Below, in pieces: positions 35,218-46,196 of a stretch of DNA of 64,000 nt. The notes beneath the pieces were generated by a model that did not search any database, was not told the DNA's origin, and saw only the letters and a list, made by a program, of their open reading frames with translations. The position numbers and the translations under genes are program-made. Position 1 is the first letter of the stretch. Every line of letters begins with the position of its first letter. Source of the DNA: Okapia johnstoni (taxonomy: Eukaryota; Chordata; Mammalia; Artiodactyla; Giraffidae); assembly GCA_024291935.2 (NCBI GenBank), contig CM044317.1, positions 60,068,730 to 60,132,729 on the forward strand, read 5' to 3'.

Positions 35218-35584
35218 CTGTTTACAATAGCCAGGACATGGAAGCGAGACAGAATAAGAGACACAGATGCATAGAACAGTCCTGTGGACTCTGAGGGAGA
35301 AGGTGAGGGTTGGACGTTCTGGGACAATAACATTGAAACATGTATATTGTCATATGTAAAGCAGAACACCATTCCATGTTCTATGCATGGGACGGATGCT
35401 CAGGGATGGAGCGTTGGGATGACACTGAGGGATGGGAGGGGGAGGGAGGTGGGAGGAGGGTTTGGGAGGGGGAGCACGTGTGAACCCATGGCTGATTCAT
35501 GTCGATGTATGGCAAAAACTACTACAATATTGTAAAGTAATTAGCCCCCAACTAAAATAAATAAAAAAAAAGGAAAAAAAAAAA
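35218..35584 (+). mobile_element. Ruminant L1 3' end with perfect target duplication
   Basis: Sense L1: ctgtttacaatagccaggac, a jump (internal deletion) to agagacacagatgcatagaa, the G-rich 3' UTR block at 35429-35471, gtgaacccatggctgattca, and a long A-rich tail. Flanking it are identical copies of AAAAGAAATGTGCAGG at 35202-35217 and 35585-35600. The perfect duplication, long tail and position inside an LTR mark it as one of the youngest insertions in the window. Confidence 0.93.
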
Positions 35585-35919
35585 AAAAGAAATGTGCAGG
35601 AAATAACAGTTGTCTTGTTGGAGTTTTATAGGCACATTAAGACCAGACCTACATGGACGATTGTAAGACCAAAGAATTTCTGCAGAAGAAGTTTGCAATA
35701 ACAAGCCATAACCCTTCCCCTTTAAGCACAAAATAGGCCTGAATTCTAAGTCAGGTAAGACGGTTTATTGGGACACTAGTCCACCATTTTCTCAGCCTGC
35801 TGGCTTCCCAAATAAAGTTGCTATTCCTTACTCCAACACTTCATCTCTCAATTAATGGCCTGTCAGGTGGTGAGCAGTGCAAACTTGGATTTAGTAACAT
35901 TATGAGTATATGGATTAAA

Positions 35920-36062
35920 TGCCTGTATTATTCTCACTTTACAAATGAGAAATCTGAGACATATAAGATCAATAACTGGAATAGGGCCAAACAGCTAGCA
36001 AGGCACTGAATGGGACTTAAACTCAGGAAAGTTGTCTCTAAAGACCACACTCTTAGGCATCA
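35920..36062 (-). mobile_element. MIR SINE (antisense)
   Basis: The plus strand has attattctcactttacaaat then gagaaatctgagacatataa, and aacagctagcaaggcactga then atgggacttaaactcaggaa. This is the antisense MIR core. Confidence 0.72.
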
Positions 36063-36141
36063 CCCTATACTGTCAAAATTAAGATTCGTTTTTATCTTAC
36101 AAGGTTTTAAGTTGTCCTGAAATAAGTGGGAATATATTTAT

Positions 36142-36347
36142 GGGTTTCCTTGGTAGCTCAGATCGTAAATAATCCACCTGCAATGCAGGAGACCTGGCTT
36201 CAATCCCTGGGTTGGGAAGATCCCTTGAAGGAGGGCATAGCAATCCACTGTGGTATACTTACCTGGAGAATCCCCATGTACAGAGGGGCTGGTGGACTAC
36301 AGTCCCTGGGGTTGCAAAGAGTGACTGAGCGACTAACCACAGCACAG
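36142..36347 (+). mobile_element. Bov-tA SINE, full length
   Basis: Head gggtttccttggtagctcag, B box ggcttcaatccctgg, tail gagcgactaaccacagcaca, then a TA/CA-rich simple repeat. Several substitutions in the head suggest it is not among the youngest. Confidence 0.92.
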
Positions 36348-36390
36348 TATATATACATATATATACACATACATACACCTACAAACATAT
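36348..36390. repeat. TA/TACA simple repeat at SINE tail
   Basis: The sequence tatatatacatatatataca and its continuation form an imperfect TATA/CATA repeat immediately after the SINE 3' end. Confidence 0.85.
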
Positions 36391-38669
36391 GAACAATGTG
36401 CATTTTATTTATCATTAGAATAATGTTTCAAATAACATAATACAGCCTTAGATTTCAGATTATTTGTTATGAGCTTTATCTGATGAATCAGTATAACAAT
36501 CAAGGGCTATGCTCTGGTAGAGTTTACCTTCTAAATCTAACATACAGGAACATATACAATACTGTAGTTATATATACATTTATGTGTGTATAAAAAAAAA
36601 TGCATGTAACCAGTGTTTTAGTGTAACCTTACATAAATATCACAGTAGAGGACTTGATAGAACTTCGAAATATCACTTTAATACCTGCTTTGACTACACT
36701 GACAGATTTATTAAAATAACTTTTAAAAGTATACTTTCAGAACTTGCTAGGTAAAAGATTCTAATGTCTTTTTTGGCATCCATGTTATCTTTTTTATAAC
36801 CTTTTCCACTATGGGCTCTGTTATTTACAACTGGAATCCTTGAGTAGAGACCAAAGCTAGTTCCTCTACTGCTATCCCAAATGCAAGCAGATTTCATCCA
36901 CTGCATATTTGGACCCATTTAATGCTGACCAGTTAACAAAAATGAATCATTTCCCAATGCCATTTTGTTATAGCATTTTGTGTCCAATACTTCAGATGCT
37001 TAAGAATCAGTCCTTAATTTTTGCCTCTTATTAATGTGAGGATACACATAAAAACTATTTTAACCAAAAGCAAGCATTAGACTTACCATTTTTGAAAGGT
37101 TATCAAAATAATATTAAGAAGTGCTATCCTACTCCATGCAATTCTGACAGCTGACCCCCCTAATTAACTCTGTAACTACACTTCAAATTTTCTCATAGCA
37201 CCTTTTGACACCAAGTGCTTCAGAATTTGCTTTAAAGCCTTTTTTTCTCTTTTATTTTTAAAGTATTCAAAGGAGTCTGGTGTTTCAGAAAACTGTCAAA
37301 ATGTGTTGAAACATATTTAAAAGAATGCATTTTTTCATAAATGGGCATAGTTTGCACACATTTTTTTTTTTCCAGATTTTCAGCTATTTATAAAGAAGGA
37401 AAAGTGTTCTGTGTGGGGGAAATACCATGGCTGTCACAGGGCATGGGGGCTCTCCAGTGTCTTTGACTTTTCTCCAGGAGAAATTAAGAGAAGAATTTAT
37501 CAAATGTTAATGTGAAGAACTCAGAAACTGGAATGTTTGTCCAGAGCCCCAGGCCTCAGAGCAAATGCTCTTATGCTGCTGGGCTCATGGGGAAAATTTT
37601 AGCCAAAGTCAACATGAGCAGAAACTCCATCTGACTGATGCCGTGGAAACAGCTGTAACCACTTAGCTGGAAAACCACCTCAGATTCCTCTCCCAGAAAA
37701 CACTGATGACATGGGAGATGGGGAGCAGGAAAACTCTGTCAGGGTCTCTGTTCCTCTGTGGTCCGAAAAAACTATTTTCCTGCCCTGAAAACTGTAAATA
37801 GATGGGTTCAACCCTGGTCATAATAAACCACCAAAAAGGAAAAAAAAAAGTCTTTTTTTCTAAATTAGCCCATGTCTCCTCCTTTCTGTGTATATATTTA
37901 TCAGTATTTGGCTTAAGTCATCTTTTATGTGGATATTTTTTAAAGAATCATTTGATCTTAGATTTATTTTCTAAATGAAACTGGATCATATTCAGATTAG
38001 TATTTGAGGCCAATTTGGCAGGTGAAAGTTTAATTCTAATAAGTTTTCAATTTGTGAAACAAGCCATTTTTTTTTTTTTGGTTTTGAAGATTTTACTTTC
38101 CTCTTCTTATTCTGCATGGCAGCTTTTGTTAAATGTTTCTTAGAAGAAAAGAGAAAATGTTACATAAAGCAACAAACAGATCTTGACCCAATTTGGGTAA
38201 AGCAAATTTTGCCCTTATAATTACAGCTTTAAAAACTATCATAGTTTTCTAACAGAGAGGTAAGGGTAGAATGGAGAAAAAGCCTTAGAAATAGGGACAA
38301 TTAAGAGGAAAAAGAAAGCCACAGCAACATTATTCCTCTTCAGAACATTCTCTGTGTTATAAAATGGCACAGAGCCCAGGTGTGGAATGCTGATGGTGAC
38401 CTATTGGACTAAACAAAGGCAAGTGCTGTGTATAAGCTTACATAGTCAAACAAATTAATTTGTTTACTTTTGTTTAGATACTGATTTGATTAATTAAATT
38501 TCATAACTGTATGATAAATTCATTTCTGGGCTCAGGTGTCAATATATCACATGAATTACTAAAATATAGATATATTTTAAGTATTCCTATTAATGTGACT
38601 TGCATTTGGGGGCACCCTACCTGCAAAGTAACAAGACCATCCTAAAATGATCCCTCAACAGTGAGGTGT
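36391..38669. other. Long unrecognised stretch
   Basis: About 2.3 kb with no repeat I can name. It includes a less AT-rich segment at 37400-37830 and T-rich runs at 37361-37372 and 38067-38079. No coding feature is convincing. Confidence 0.45.
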
Positions 38670-39830
38670 ATTCCATTCATGTACACAACAAATATTTGCT
38701 GTGTGGTAGGCACTATTCTAGGCTAAGAGTATATCAGTAAATAGCAGAATCCATGCCCTCATGAAGATTATATTCTAGTAGGAATACAACAGACAAAGAA
38801 ATGAATGTGTTAAAGGTCAGGTTTTGATCAACTGCTTTGGTGGAAAATAAAACAAGGAAAGGCAGAATAAGGCACATTGAGGTTGGGAGTCGCTGTCTTA
38901 TATAAAGGGCTTCGCCAGTGGCTCAGAAGGTAAAGAATTCACCTGCAATGCAGGTTCGATTCCTGAGTCAGGAAGATCCCCTGGAGTAAGGGAATGGCTC
39001 CACTCCAGTACTCTGGCCTGGAGAATCCTGTGGACAGAGGAGCCTTGCGGACTTTAGCCCATCAGATCGCAAAGACCAGGAATGGACTTTGAGCAAGTGA
39101 CTTCCAAGGGAAGATGTGAAATAAAATGGAGAATCAAGTCACAAGTCTGTTGGCCAGAAAAATGTCCCAGCCAGAGAGAAAAACAAGTGTAAAGCCTATG
39201 AAGTATAAAGATGTTTGGCTTATTTGAGACGTGCAGGTGGCCAGTTTAACTAGACAAATAAGGACATTGGCAGGACAGCAAGGAGATGGGGATCAGAGCA
39301 CGGAGGCCTGCGCAGGTGTATGGCTTTTGCTCTGAGACAAGTAGTTATTAATCAGAGAACTTTGAGCAGAAGACTGATCCAATTTGACAGAGATTTCTAT
39401 AGGATCCCTCTAGCCTCTGTAAGTAATACAATATGGAGGCAAAACTAGAAGAAGAGTGATGATACGGGCTTGGAGCAGGGTCATAGCAACGAAAAAAAGT
39501 AAGAAGGGGTTTCATCCTAAGATGTTGTATCTTGAGAATATTTTGAAAGTGGAACCTATAGGGTGTGCTGATGATTTGGGTGCAGAATAAGAGAGGAAAA
39601 AGGGGATTCAGGGTTGACTGCAAAATTTTTGCCCTGAGTAACTGGTAAACGATATGGAAGATTTTTCCGGAATCAAATTACTTTGAAAATTACAGAGAAT
39701 CCTTCAAATATCTCAAGTGGATAAGAAACTGAAGATAAGAGAACTATATACAGGTAGACTGGGGGGCAGGGAGACATAAAGCTGACAATCTCAGGAGAGA
39801 AAGAAAGTAGAACCAGCTAATGATTGGCAC
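38670..39830 (-). mobile_element. L2 LINE 3' region (antisense), interrupted by a SINE
   Basis: The plus strand is antisense L2: caacaaatatttgctgtgtg, gtaggcactattctaggcta, ctcatgaagattatattcta. After the SINE come cagcaaggagatggggatca, a ttttgctctgagacaagtag phrase, gagcagaagactgatccaat, a ttgagaatattttgaaagtg stretch (39532) and ttttgccctgagtaactggt (39629). A Bov-tA splits it at 38907-39104. The reading frame is destroyed. Confidence 0.68.
38907..39104 (+). mobile_element. Bov-tA SINE, diverged
   Basis: Head gggcttcgccagtggctcag, B box aggttcgattcctg, body ggaagatcccctggagtaag, and a decayed tail (atcgcaaagaccaggaatgg). A short deletion precedes the B box. It is inserted in an L2 copy. 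Confidence 0.9.
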
Positions 39831-40097
39831 GGCACTGATTCAAAGTAACTCAAGGAATGAGAAATTTCTAGAAAAGGAACGGTGTGTCAGGAGCTTTCCC
39901 AGGAGTAGAATGGTAGATTTCCCACAGCTAGGCTCTTCTAAAACTTGGAAGCTCCAAGGTGTGAAGACAACTACTAGGCTATAGAGGGTCCCAGCATAAG
40001 GCATCTGATTACTGGTCTCCCAGTCCGCAGTGGAAAACAGCTACTCAGCAGAGTGCAAGAAAACACTATGTGAGAGACCATGGACTCCTGCAACAAG

Positions 40098-40285
40098 CAG
40101 ATGAAAATTTTGGCTCTGCCACTTATTTCCATGATCTGGGCAAGATATAAGAACTTTCTGAGTTCCTTCATCTTTAAAATGGCAGTTGGAGAAATAAATG
40201 AGTTAATGACTATAAAATGCATAGCACAGTGTCGTCACAGGATAAATTCTGATAAACATTATCTGTATTATCACCAGTTCTCCCA
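40098..40285 (+). mobile_element. MIR SINE
   Basis: Landmarks are ttggctctgccacttatttc, gatctgggcaagatataaga, tccttcatctttaaaatggc, gagaaataaatgagttaatg, and taaaatgcatagcacagtgt. It is a well-preserved MIR in sense orientation. Confidence 0.85.
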
Positions 40286-40812
40286 GATGCATAGGAACAG
40301 GAGGCAGATTTCAGTGATCAGGGCCCCAGTAGGCCAGACAGGACAGAGAGCACAAAAATCTCTCTTCACCAATATAAAAAAGAACAGCTGCTTCCCATAT
40401 GGAAATGAGATGTTTGGAATTTTTTATGTTATTGCTTTTTAAAATAAGTCTATTGAGTTGTCACCCAAAAAGGCTAAAACACTTCTGATGTAGATGTCAT
40501 GGTTTTTCACTTTTTGGATGAATTTGAGAGGAATGTGTATTAAAAGAATTTCCTGAAAGCAGTAAAAATATAGTTATAATTTTCTTATCATAGAAGTTAT
40601 TGAAATATGAATTTTATGATTATAATTAGGTACAAATATGAATACAAATCAGAAGGTAAAATGAAAAATGGCAAGAATTGTAGAATTATAATTGTTTTCA
40701 TTTGAAAAAGCTTTATTATGTCATATTTTATATTATATATTTAATTACCTGTTGTTTTTAAGGATTTATAATGTATATATTATAATGCATACCTACTTAC
40801 ATGCAACCATAT
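40286..40812. other. Unrecognised stretch
   Basis: No gene or repeat recognised; very AT-rich from 40560. Confidence 0.4.
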
Positions 40813-41020
40813 GGGCTTCCCTGCTGGCTAAGATGGTAAAGAATCTGCCTGCAATGTGGGAGACCTGGGTTCCCTAGGTTGGGAAGGCCCCCTGGAGAAG
40901 TGAATGGTAACCCACTCCAGTATTCTTGCCCGGAGAATTCCATGGACAAAGGAGCCTGGCGAGCTACAGTCCATGGGGTTGCAAAGAATCAGACAAGACT
41001 GAGCAATTAACACACACATA
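40813..41020 (+). mobile_element. Bov-tA SINE, full length
   Basis: Head gggcttccctgctggctaag, Bov-A body, tail gacaagactgagcaattaac followed by a short CA-rich end. A few bases of the B-box region are deleted (gggttccctaggtt). Confidence 0.94.
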
Positions 41021-41503
41021 TGTGCACAAAAAATGCCTGAGTGACTATATACCAAAATATTAAAAGCAGTTAGGCCTTGGTGGTCATGAATACTTTTTAT
41101 TTAATTATGTTTTCAATTTTTTCTATTTTCTTGGTAGTACAATTCTGCCAACACTAATTCTGTGTTCAGAACTAGTCAGAATAAGATGTACTCTTACGGA
41201 TAATTTTATTCCTAAATGTAAAATATTGAGCTCCCAATCAAACATCCATAGATAAGGTTTTATTTGTCCGAGTAAAAGCATCTGGGCTTCTTTGAGATGG
41301 GAAAAGAGTTTGCAAGGTGCTTATTGAAAAGTTATTGGTAAAAGCTACTAATTAACTGACTTTGTTAAATACTCATTCATTCATTCATTCACCTTAAATA
41401 CAAGTCAAAAGTGCCCCCGAATGCATAAGTATATGGACTATCAAATAAGTTTCAACTGAGTAATTAAATGTTGACTGACTGATATGGTTTAAGTTATTCT
41501 TTT
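41021..41503. other. Unrecognised stretch
   Basis: Contains a short (ATTC)4-type run near 41373-41390; otherwise nothing recognised. Confidence 0.4.
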
Positions 41504-41507
41504 TGTT

Positions 41508-41711
41508 GCTGTTTTTCAGTCATTGTTTCCAACTCTTTGAGACTCCAGGACTGTAGCCCACCAGGCTTTTCTATCCATGGGATTCTCCAGGCAAGCATAC
41601 TGGAGAGGGTTGCCATTTCCTTCTCCAGGGGACCTTCCTGACCCAGGGATCAAACCCATGTCTCCTGGATTGGAAGGTGGGTTCTTACCACTGAGCCATC
41701 AGTGAATCCCA
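41508..41711 (-). mobile_element. Bov-tA SINE
   Basis: The reverse complement begins gggattcactgatggctcag, with body and tail as in other copies. The flanks ATTCTTTTTGTT (41496-41507) and ATTCTTCTTGTT (41712-41723) match at 11 of 12 positions and look like its target-site duplication. Confidence 0.93.
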
Positions 41712-42206
41712 ATTCTTCTTGTTACATTCTCTTAAATCCAGCAATCTCACTCCTGGGCATATATCCAGAGAAAACCATGGTTTGAAAGGATACCTGCATC
41801 CCAGTATTCATCGCAGCACTGTTTACAAAAGCCAAGGCATGGAAGCACCCTAAATGTCCATCAACAGATTAATGGGTAAAGAAGATATGGTACCTAATAT
41901 ACACAATGGAATATTACTCAGCCATAGGAAAAGAATGAAATAATTCATTTGCAACAACATGGATGGACCCAGAGATTGCCCTACTGAGTGAAGTAAGTCA
42001 GACAGAGAAAGACAGATAGATGACATTGTTTATATGTGAACTCTAAAAAATATGATGCGGATGAATTTATTTACAAAGCAGAAATAGACTCAGACTTAGG
42101 AAAGAAACTCATGGTTACTAAAGAGGAAAGGTCAGGGCAGAGGGATTAATCGGGAGTTTGGGATTGATATATACATACTAGTATATTTAATAATAGATAA
42201 CCAACA

Positions 42207-42393
42207 GTGTGTTAGTCTCTCAGTCATGTTAGACTCTGCGATCCCATGGACTGTACCCCACCAGGCTTCTCTATCCATGAAATTCTGCAGGTAAGAATAT
42301 TGAGTGTGTAGCCATTGCTTTCTCCAGGGGATCTTCCTGACCCAGGGGTTGAACCCAGGTCTCCTGTATTGCAGGCGGATTTTTTATTGTCTG
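42207..42393 (-). mobile_element. Bov-tA SINE nested in L1
   Basis: The minus-strand SINE lies between L1 halves that rejoin as ataaccaaca|aggatctact. The motif AACCAACA occurs at 42199-42206 and 42394-42401, which fits a target duplication. The SINE head itself also resembles this phrase, so part of the match could be coincidence. Confidence 0.9.
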
Positions 42394-42547
42394 AACCAAC
42401 AAGGATCTACTGTATAGCACAGGGAACTCTGCTCAAAACCATGTGATAATCTAATTGGGAAAATAATTTGAAAAAGAATAGATACATGTATATTACAACT
42501 GAATCACTTTGCTGTACACCTGAAACTAACACAACATTGTTAACCAA

Positions 42548-42677
42548 ATTTTGTTGTTTTAGTCGCTATGTCTTGTCTGACTCTTTTGTCAGCCTGTGGA
42601 CTGCAGCCCACTAGCCTTCTCTGTCCATGGGGTTTCCCAAGCAAGAATACTGGAGTGGGTTGCCATTTCCTTCTCCA
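42548..42677 (-). mobile_element. Bov-A-type SINE fragment nested in L1
   Basis: Contains ttgttgttttagtcgctatg, gactgcagcccactagcctt, gcaagaatactggagtgggt and tgccatttccttctcc but no tRNA head, so it is either a Bov-A monomer or a truncated Bov-tA. L1 resumes after it. The flanks TAACCAA (42541-42547) and TAATCAA (42678-42684) are a probable duplication. Confidence 0.85.
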
Positions 42678-42742
42678 TAATCAACTGTACTCCAATATAA
42701 AATAAAAATTTAAGAAGAATAAATTCACACTTTGAATGAAAA

Positions 42743-42883
42743 ACTGCTATTGTTGTTTAGTCGCGAAGTTGTGTCCAACTCTTTGTGACCCCATGAACTG
42801 CAGCATGCCAGGCTTCTCTGTCCTTCATTATCTTCCTGAATTTGCTCAAACTCATGTCTACGGAGTCAGTGATATCATCCAAT
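42743..42883 (-). mobile_element. Very short BovB/ART2-like 3' end
   Basis: The antisense of the last 140 bases of BovB: ttgtttagtcgcgaagttgt, ccatgaactgcagcatgcca, tttgctcaaactcatgtcta. GAATGAAAA occurs on both sides (42734-42742 and 42884-42892), consistent with a severely 5'-truncated retrotransposition event. Confidence 0.85.
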
Positions 42884-42892
42884 GAATGAAAA

Positions 42893-45444
42893 ATAAATAA
42901 ATAAACAAATAGAAAATTTCAACTTAGGAAAATCTTCCTTAGAAAAATAATTTGATACTAATGACTAAACATTAAATTATCGGATCAAGGATCAAATCAG
43001 ATTAATATGAACAACTTCCCCTTGCTCCTATAAAATTTTCTCTTTATCCATCCATATACTAGCAAGTGATCTCACCAATCTTCTGTATCACCTGACAATA
43101 TTTAGGTAGGGACAATTAGCATAAAGTATACAACTATTGCTGCTTATAGATCCTCTAAGCATCTCTTGAAACTGTAAAGATGCTCTTTCCTTGTAAACTG
43201 CACAGGGCTTAGGTCCATATCAAAATTCAGGTATTAGTGACTGACCCTATTTAGTATTTCTGCTAAATAAAATTACTTAGCCTTTAGTAACTGGAGTCTG
43301 CTACAGATGTGTGTGAAAAACACGTAAGAATTTTCTAGTACTGGATTTTACTCAGATTGATTCCACACATTACCTCTAGCTAGCATGAACATTTCTCATT
43401 TAATAATCTGTAAATTTCATGGAAATTTGTTGTTCCATTTATCTGAGAAAATATCATATAACCCTGAAAAGCCTTAAGAATAAATACTATCAAGTTTGTA
43501 CACATAGGCCCTGAACATATTCAAGTACTTTGTGGATGCCAGTGAGCATGACGTGAGATAACAAAAAGGCAGGGCCATAATATCCAAGGAAAGTTTATTC
43601 TCATAAATTTTAGTGAGAGTTGTGGATGCTAATTAAGTCCAACTCTCAAGGCCAAGTATAGTTGGCTTTCATCAGCCCACCTGATTCAGTACAGCTGTTT
43701 CCTAAGGAAAACTGGAGACATGTAATTTGTTCTCACAGGATTTGAATTCTGCCTTATTTATTTATGATAGATCTTTGAGTTTAGAGGTTACATAACCACA
43801 TGTTTATAATACCATTAATTGACCATATAATTTATCTATTACTGACCATGCAAATAATTTTTAGGGACTTTTTCAATAACAACATTTAAAAGACCTTTTA
43901 ATGATATAAAATCTAAGTCCCCCAAATGCCTTAAATTGGATCATGTAGGAAATGACCAAAATCACTTTATTTTGCATTTCTGGCTTTGGAGACAAGCCAC
44001 ACTTTGAGAACACTCAGGAAGAATTAGCAATGCTGATCCTGCCACAAACAACACAATCCAAAGCATTTTTTCCTGAGACTTTTAAACGTTATTTGGCAAG
44101 GAGAAGGGGAGGACAGGATGGCGAAGAATACAGTTCAGAAGGAGACCTAAATGAGACAGATGAGAAATCTACTTGAAAGAAAAGTGGGTACTTCCGCTGT
44201 TTGAACCTAGAGTGGAGTGATAGATAACGCAGGCTTGTGGAAGGCTTTATCTGACATACAAGATGTTTTGGTTTCAGGATGATGTAAAATTTGAATAATA
44301 ACAGTAAGATTCCACTATTATTTAAAACTACTCTCTTTCCACAGTTGTAGTTGTATTAAAGCCCTAAAAGGGGGAATAGTATGCAGAAATGGAGTATTTG
44401 ATTACTTATAAAAATCAATAAGGAGGGACACAAGCACAGGTTTAAATGCAATTCCATATTCCAAAAAACCCCTTCTCTTTGTCACCTGGTTGTCCTCTGT
44501 GGAGATCCAAACATTTAGGATTGTTGACTCAGTGTTTAAAAAAAATGGTAAAATTATAAAATTTAAAGCGTTTTTTTGCAAAGCTTTAAAAAGATTCTGT
44601 CTTTCTAGCTGTCATCTGTGGAAGTTACACATATATTCCAAAGCATACCATTCAATACAGACTAAAATATTCTTGAAGACCTCTTTTCAGAATTGCATTC
44701 TGGATCCATTATAATCATAGAGAGAAACCTTGTTTATTTTTCTTTCTTCTTCCCTTTCTGCTTCCTTTCTCTTTGTCTGTCTTCCCCTCACGCCCACCTT
44801 CTCTTTCACTCCGTTTCCCCTCCTTCCCTCTCTCCCTCATTTTTTCCTTCTTTCCTTTGTCTGCCATAACTCTGTAATATTCTTTCATACTATTGTTTAA
44901 ATAAATTTTGGCTCTTTTCAAAAATTGCCACCTTTTGTTCAGGGCATGACTATTCACCGCCTAGAAAAATTAAAAAAAAAAAAATGTGTTTCAGATATAA
45001 AAGGAAATGCCATAAGAAGAATAGGGACAATGTTGGGGGGGTAATCACATCCCCACTGTGACATCCCCCAAGCTGTGTCATCACTGAATGGAACAGAATT
45101 CATTTAGAGGTGTGTTAAAAAGTTTGTTCCATGACTTTACAGTGTAGTCTCATAAATCTAGGTATTGGGGACCCCAGTGTTTCTCTTGACTGATCATCTG
45201 ATCAGTTTTGCTCACTATCCCTATGGGCAAAAAGGACATAGACACAAGTAATCCTCAAGGTTTGTATTTATGACAGTTGTTGCAGCAGCATATTTAGAAA
45301 GAGATCAAGAGAGAAAATGGAACTGTATAAAATTACCAAGGAAGGTTACTGTGAGATGACCCATCATGCACACAGATGATTATGACTGGTGGGGCCACAG
45401 CACTATGACCAAACTCTGAACGGAGGTAGTGATGCTTAGGAGAC
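42893..45444. other. Long unrecognised stretch
   Basis: About 2.5 kb with no repeat I can name except the pyrimidine tract at 44738-44862. A plus-strand frame at 43952-44176 (74 codons, acidic C-terminal part with EEYSSEGDLNETDE) is the most protein-like short frame here, but I cannot assign it. It could be chance. Confidence 0.4.
44738..44862. repeat. Polypyrimidine/polypurine tract
   Basis: About 125 bases on the plus strand that are almost all C and T, with TTTC/TTCC/CTCC words, interrupted by a few purines. It is low complexity and could adopt non-B DNA. The 80-codon minus-strand frame over it (Glu/Lys/Arg/Gly-rich) is an artefact of composition. Confidence 0.85.
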
Positions 45445-45650
45445 AATGAGGCAGAGTGGTGAGGAGCGTACTCTGTAGTGCTAGGCAGGTTGCTTATTAG
45501 CTATATGATCTGAAATAAGTCCTTTACATTCTCTGTGCCTTAGTTTTCCCATCGATAAAGTGGAAACACTGAGACCTCAGAGAGTTGTGATGGCCTTACG
45601 ATAACACACAGGAAGCACCTACAGCGATGCTGAGGATTCATGTGGGCTCC
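45445..45650 (+). mobile_element. MIR SINE
   Basis: Landmarks are gcagagtggtgaggagcgta, tagctatatgatctgaaata, agtcctttacattctctgtg, ccttagttttcccatcgata then aagtggaaacactgagacct. Sense MIR, moderately diverged. Confidence 0.78.
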
Positions 45651-46196
45651 ACACATATTACCTATTGTATGATTGCTATTATGTATGGAGAGTTGGTTAT
45701 GCCTCTTTAGTTAAAAGGCAAAGAGACATAGGAAATACTAGAAATATAAAGGAGTAGAAAAGTCATGTGGCAGAGAGAATCTTTCTCTAGTGATTTCATG
45801 CAAAATATGTCACAAAGAACCAGTCTAAGCCCTGAGTCTCATTTTGTTGTTGTTTGTTTGTTTCTCAATTAGCACTTTGTGGATGAGAACAAGTATTTTT
45901 TTAAAAAAACAAAACAAAAACGTAGACGCTGTATATTCATGCTGAATAACAGAGTACAGTAGTAACATTTCTGTATCTTTCATTTAAGTACCCGAACATA
46001 TTTTATGATTAAACTTTTTCTTTGGCAAATTCTAGTTAGTTCATAAAAATTATAAGTTAACTTTTTGAAATTCAGATATTTTGGTATTTGTGGATCCAAA
46101 TGACTTGATGAGCTCATACATAAAAGGTATAAAAAGCTACAAATGATGTCCTAAAGTAGAAGTGTCATCCACATATGCAACAAGAATGATGATAGC

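Larger units (their letters stand above)
34662..35899 (+). mobile_element. Ruminant endogenous retrovirus LTR (BTLTR1-like), split by two insertions
   Basis: The left part (34662-34840) starts TGTATCAGAG and includes ccatattgtgctaactgttg and ctttgcatctttgtaaaaga. The right part (35601-35899) has ctgctggcttcccaaataaa with an AATAAA signal at 35811, then a pyrimidine-rich stretch and the terminus ttagtaaca. The TG...CA ends, signal placement and terminal phrase resemble the ruminant LTR family known as BTLTR1. A CHR SINE and an L1 3' end sit inside. No internal viral sequence adjoins, so it is a solo LTR. Confidence 0.75.
41730..42712 (+). mobile_element. Artiodactyl L1 3' end, split by two SINEs
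   Basis: Sense L1 from the end of ORF2 into the 3' UTR: aaatccagcaatctcactcc, catcaacagattaatgggta, ggaatattactcagccatag, tggatggacccagagattgc. After the first SINE come ggatctactgtatagcacag, ttgctgtacacctgaaacta and aacacaacattg. After the second come aatcaactgtactccaatat and the A-rich end. The 3' UTR type matches the scrap at 12592-12725. Confidence 0.9.

Noticed and set aside
44715..44957. Glu/Lys/Arg-rich 80-codon minus-strand frame
   Set aside because: Its composition simply reflects the polypyrimidine tract read on the other strand.
45112..45140. Resemblance to the seed of ruminant miR-2284-type microRNAs (aaaaagtttgttcc)
   Set aside because: Only a short match, without the expected hairpin partner nearby.
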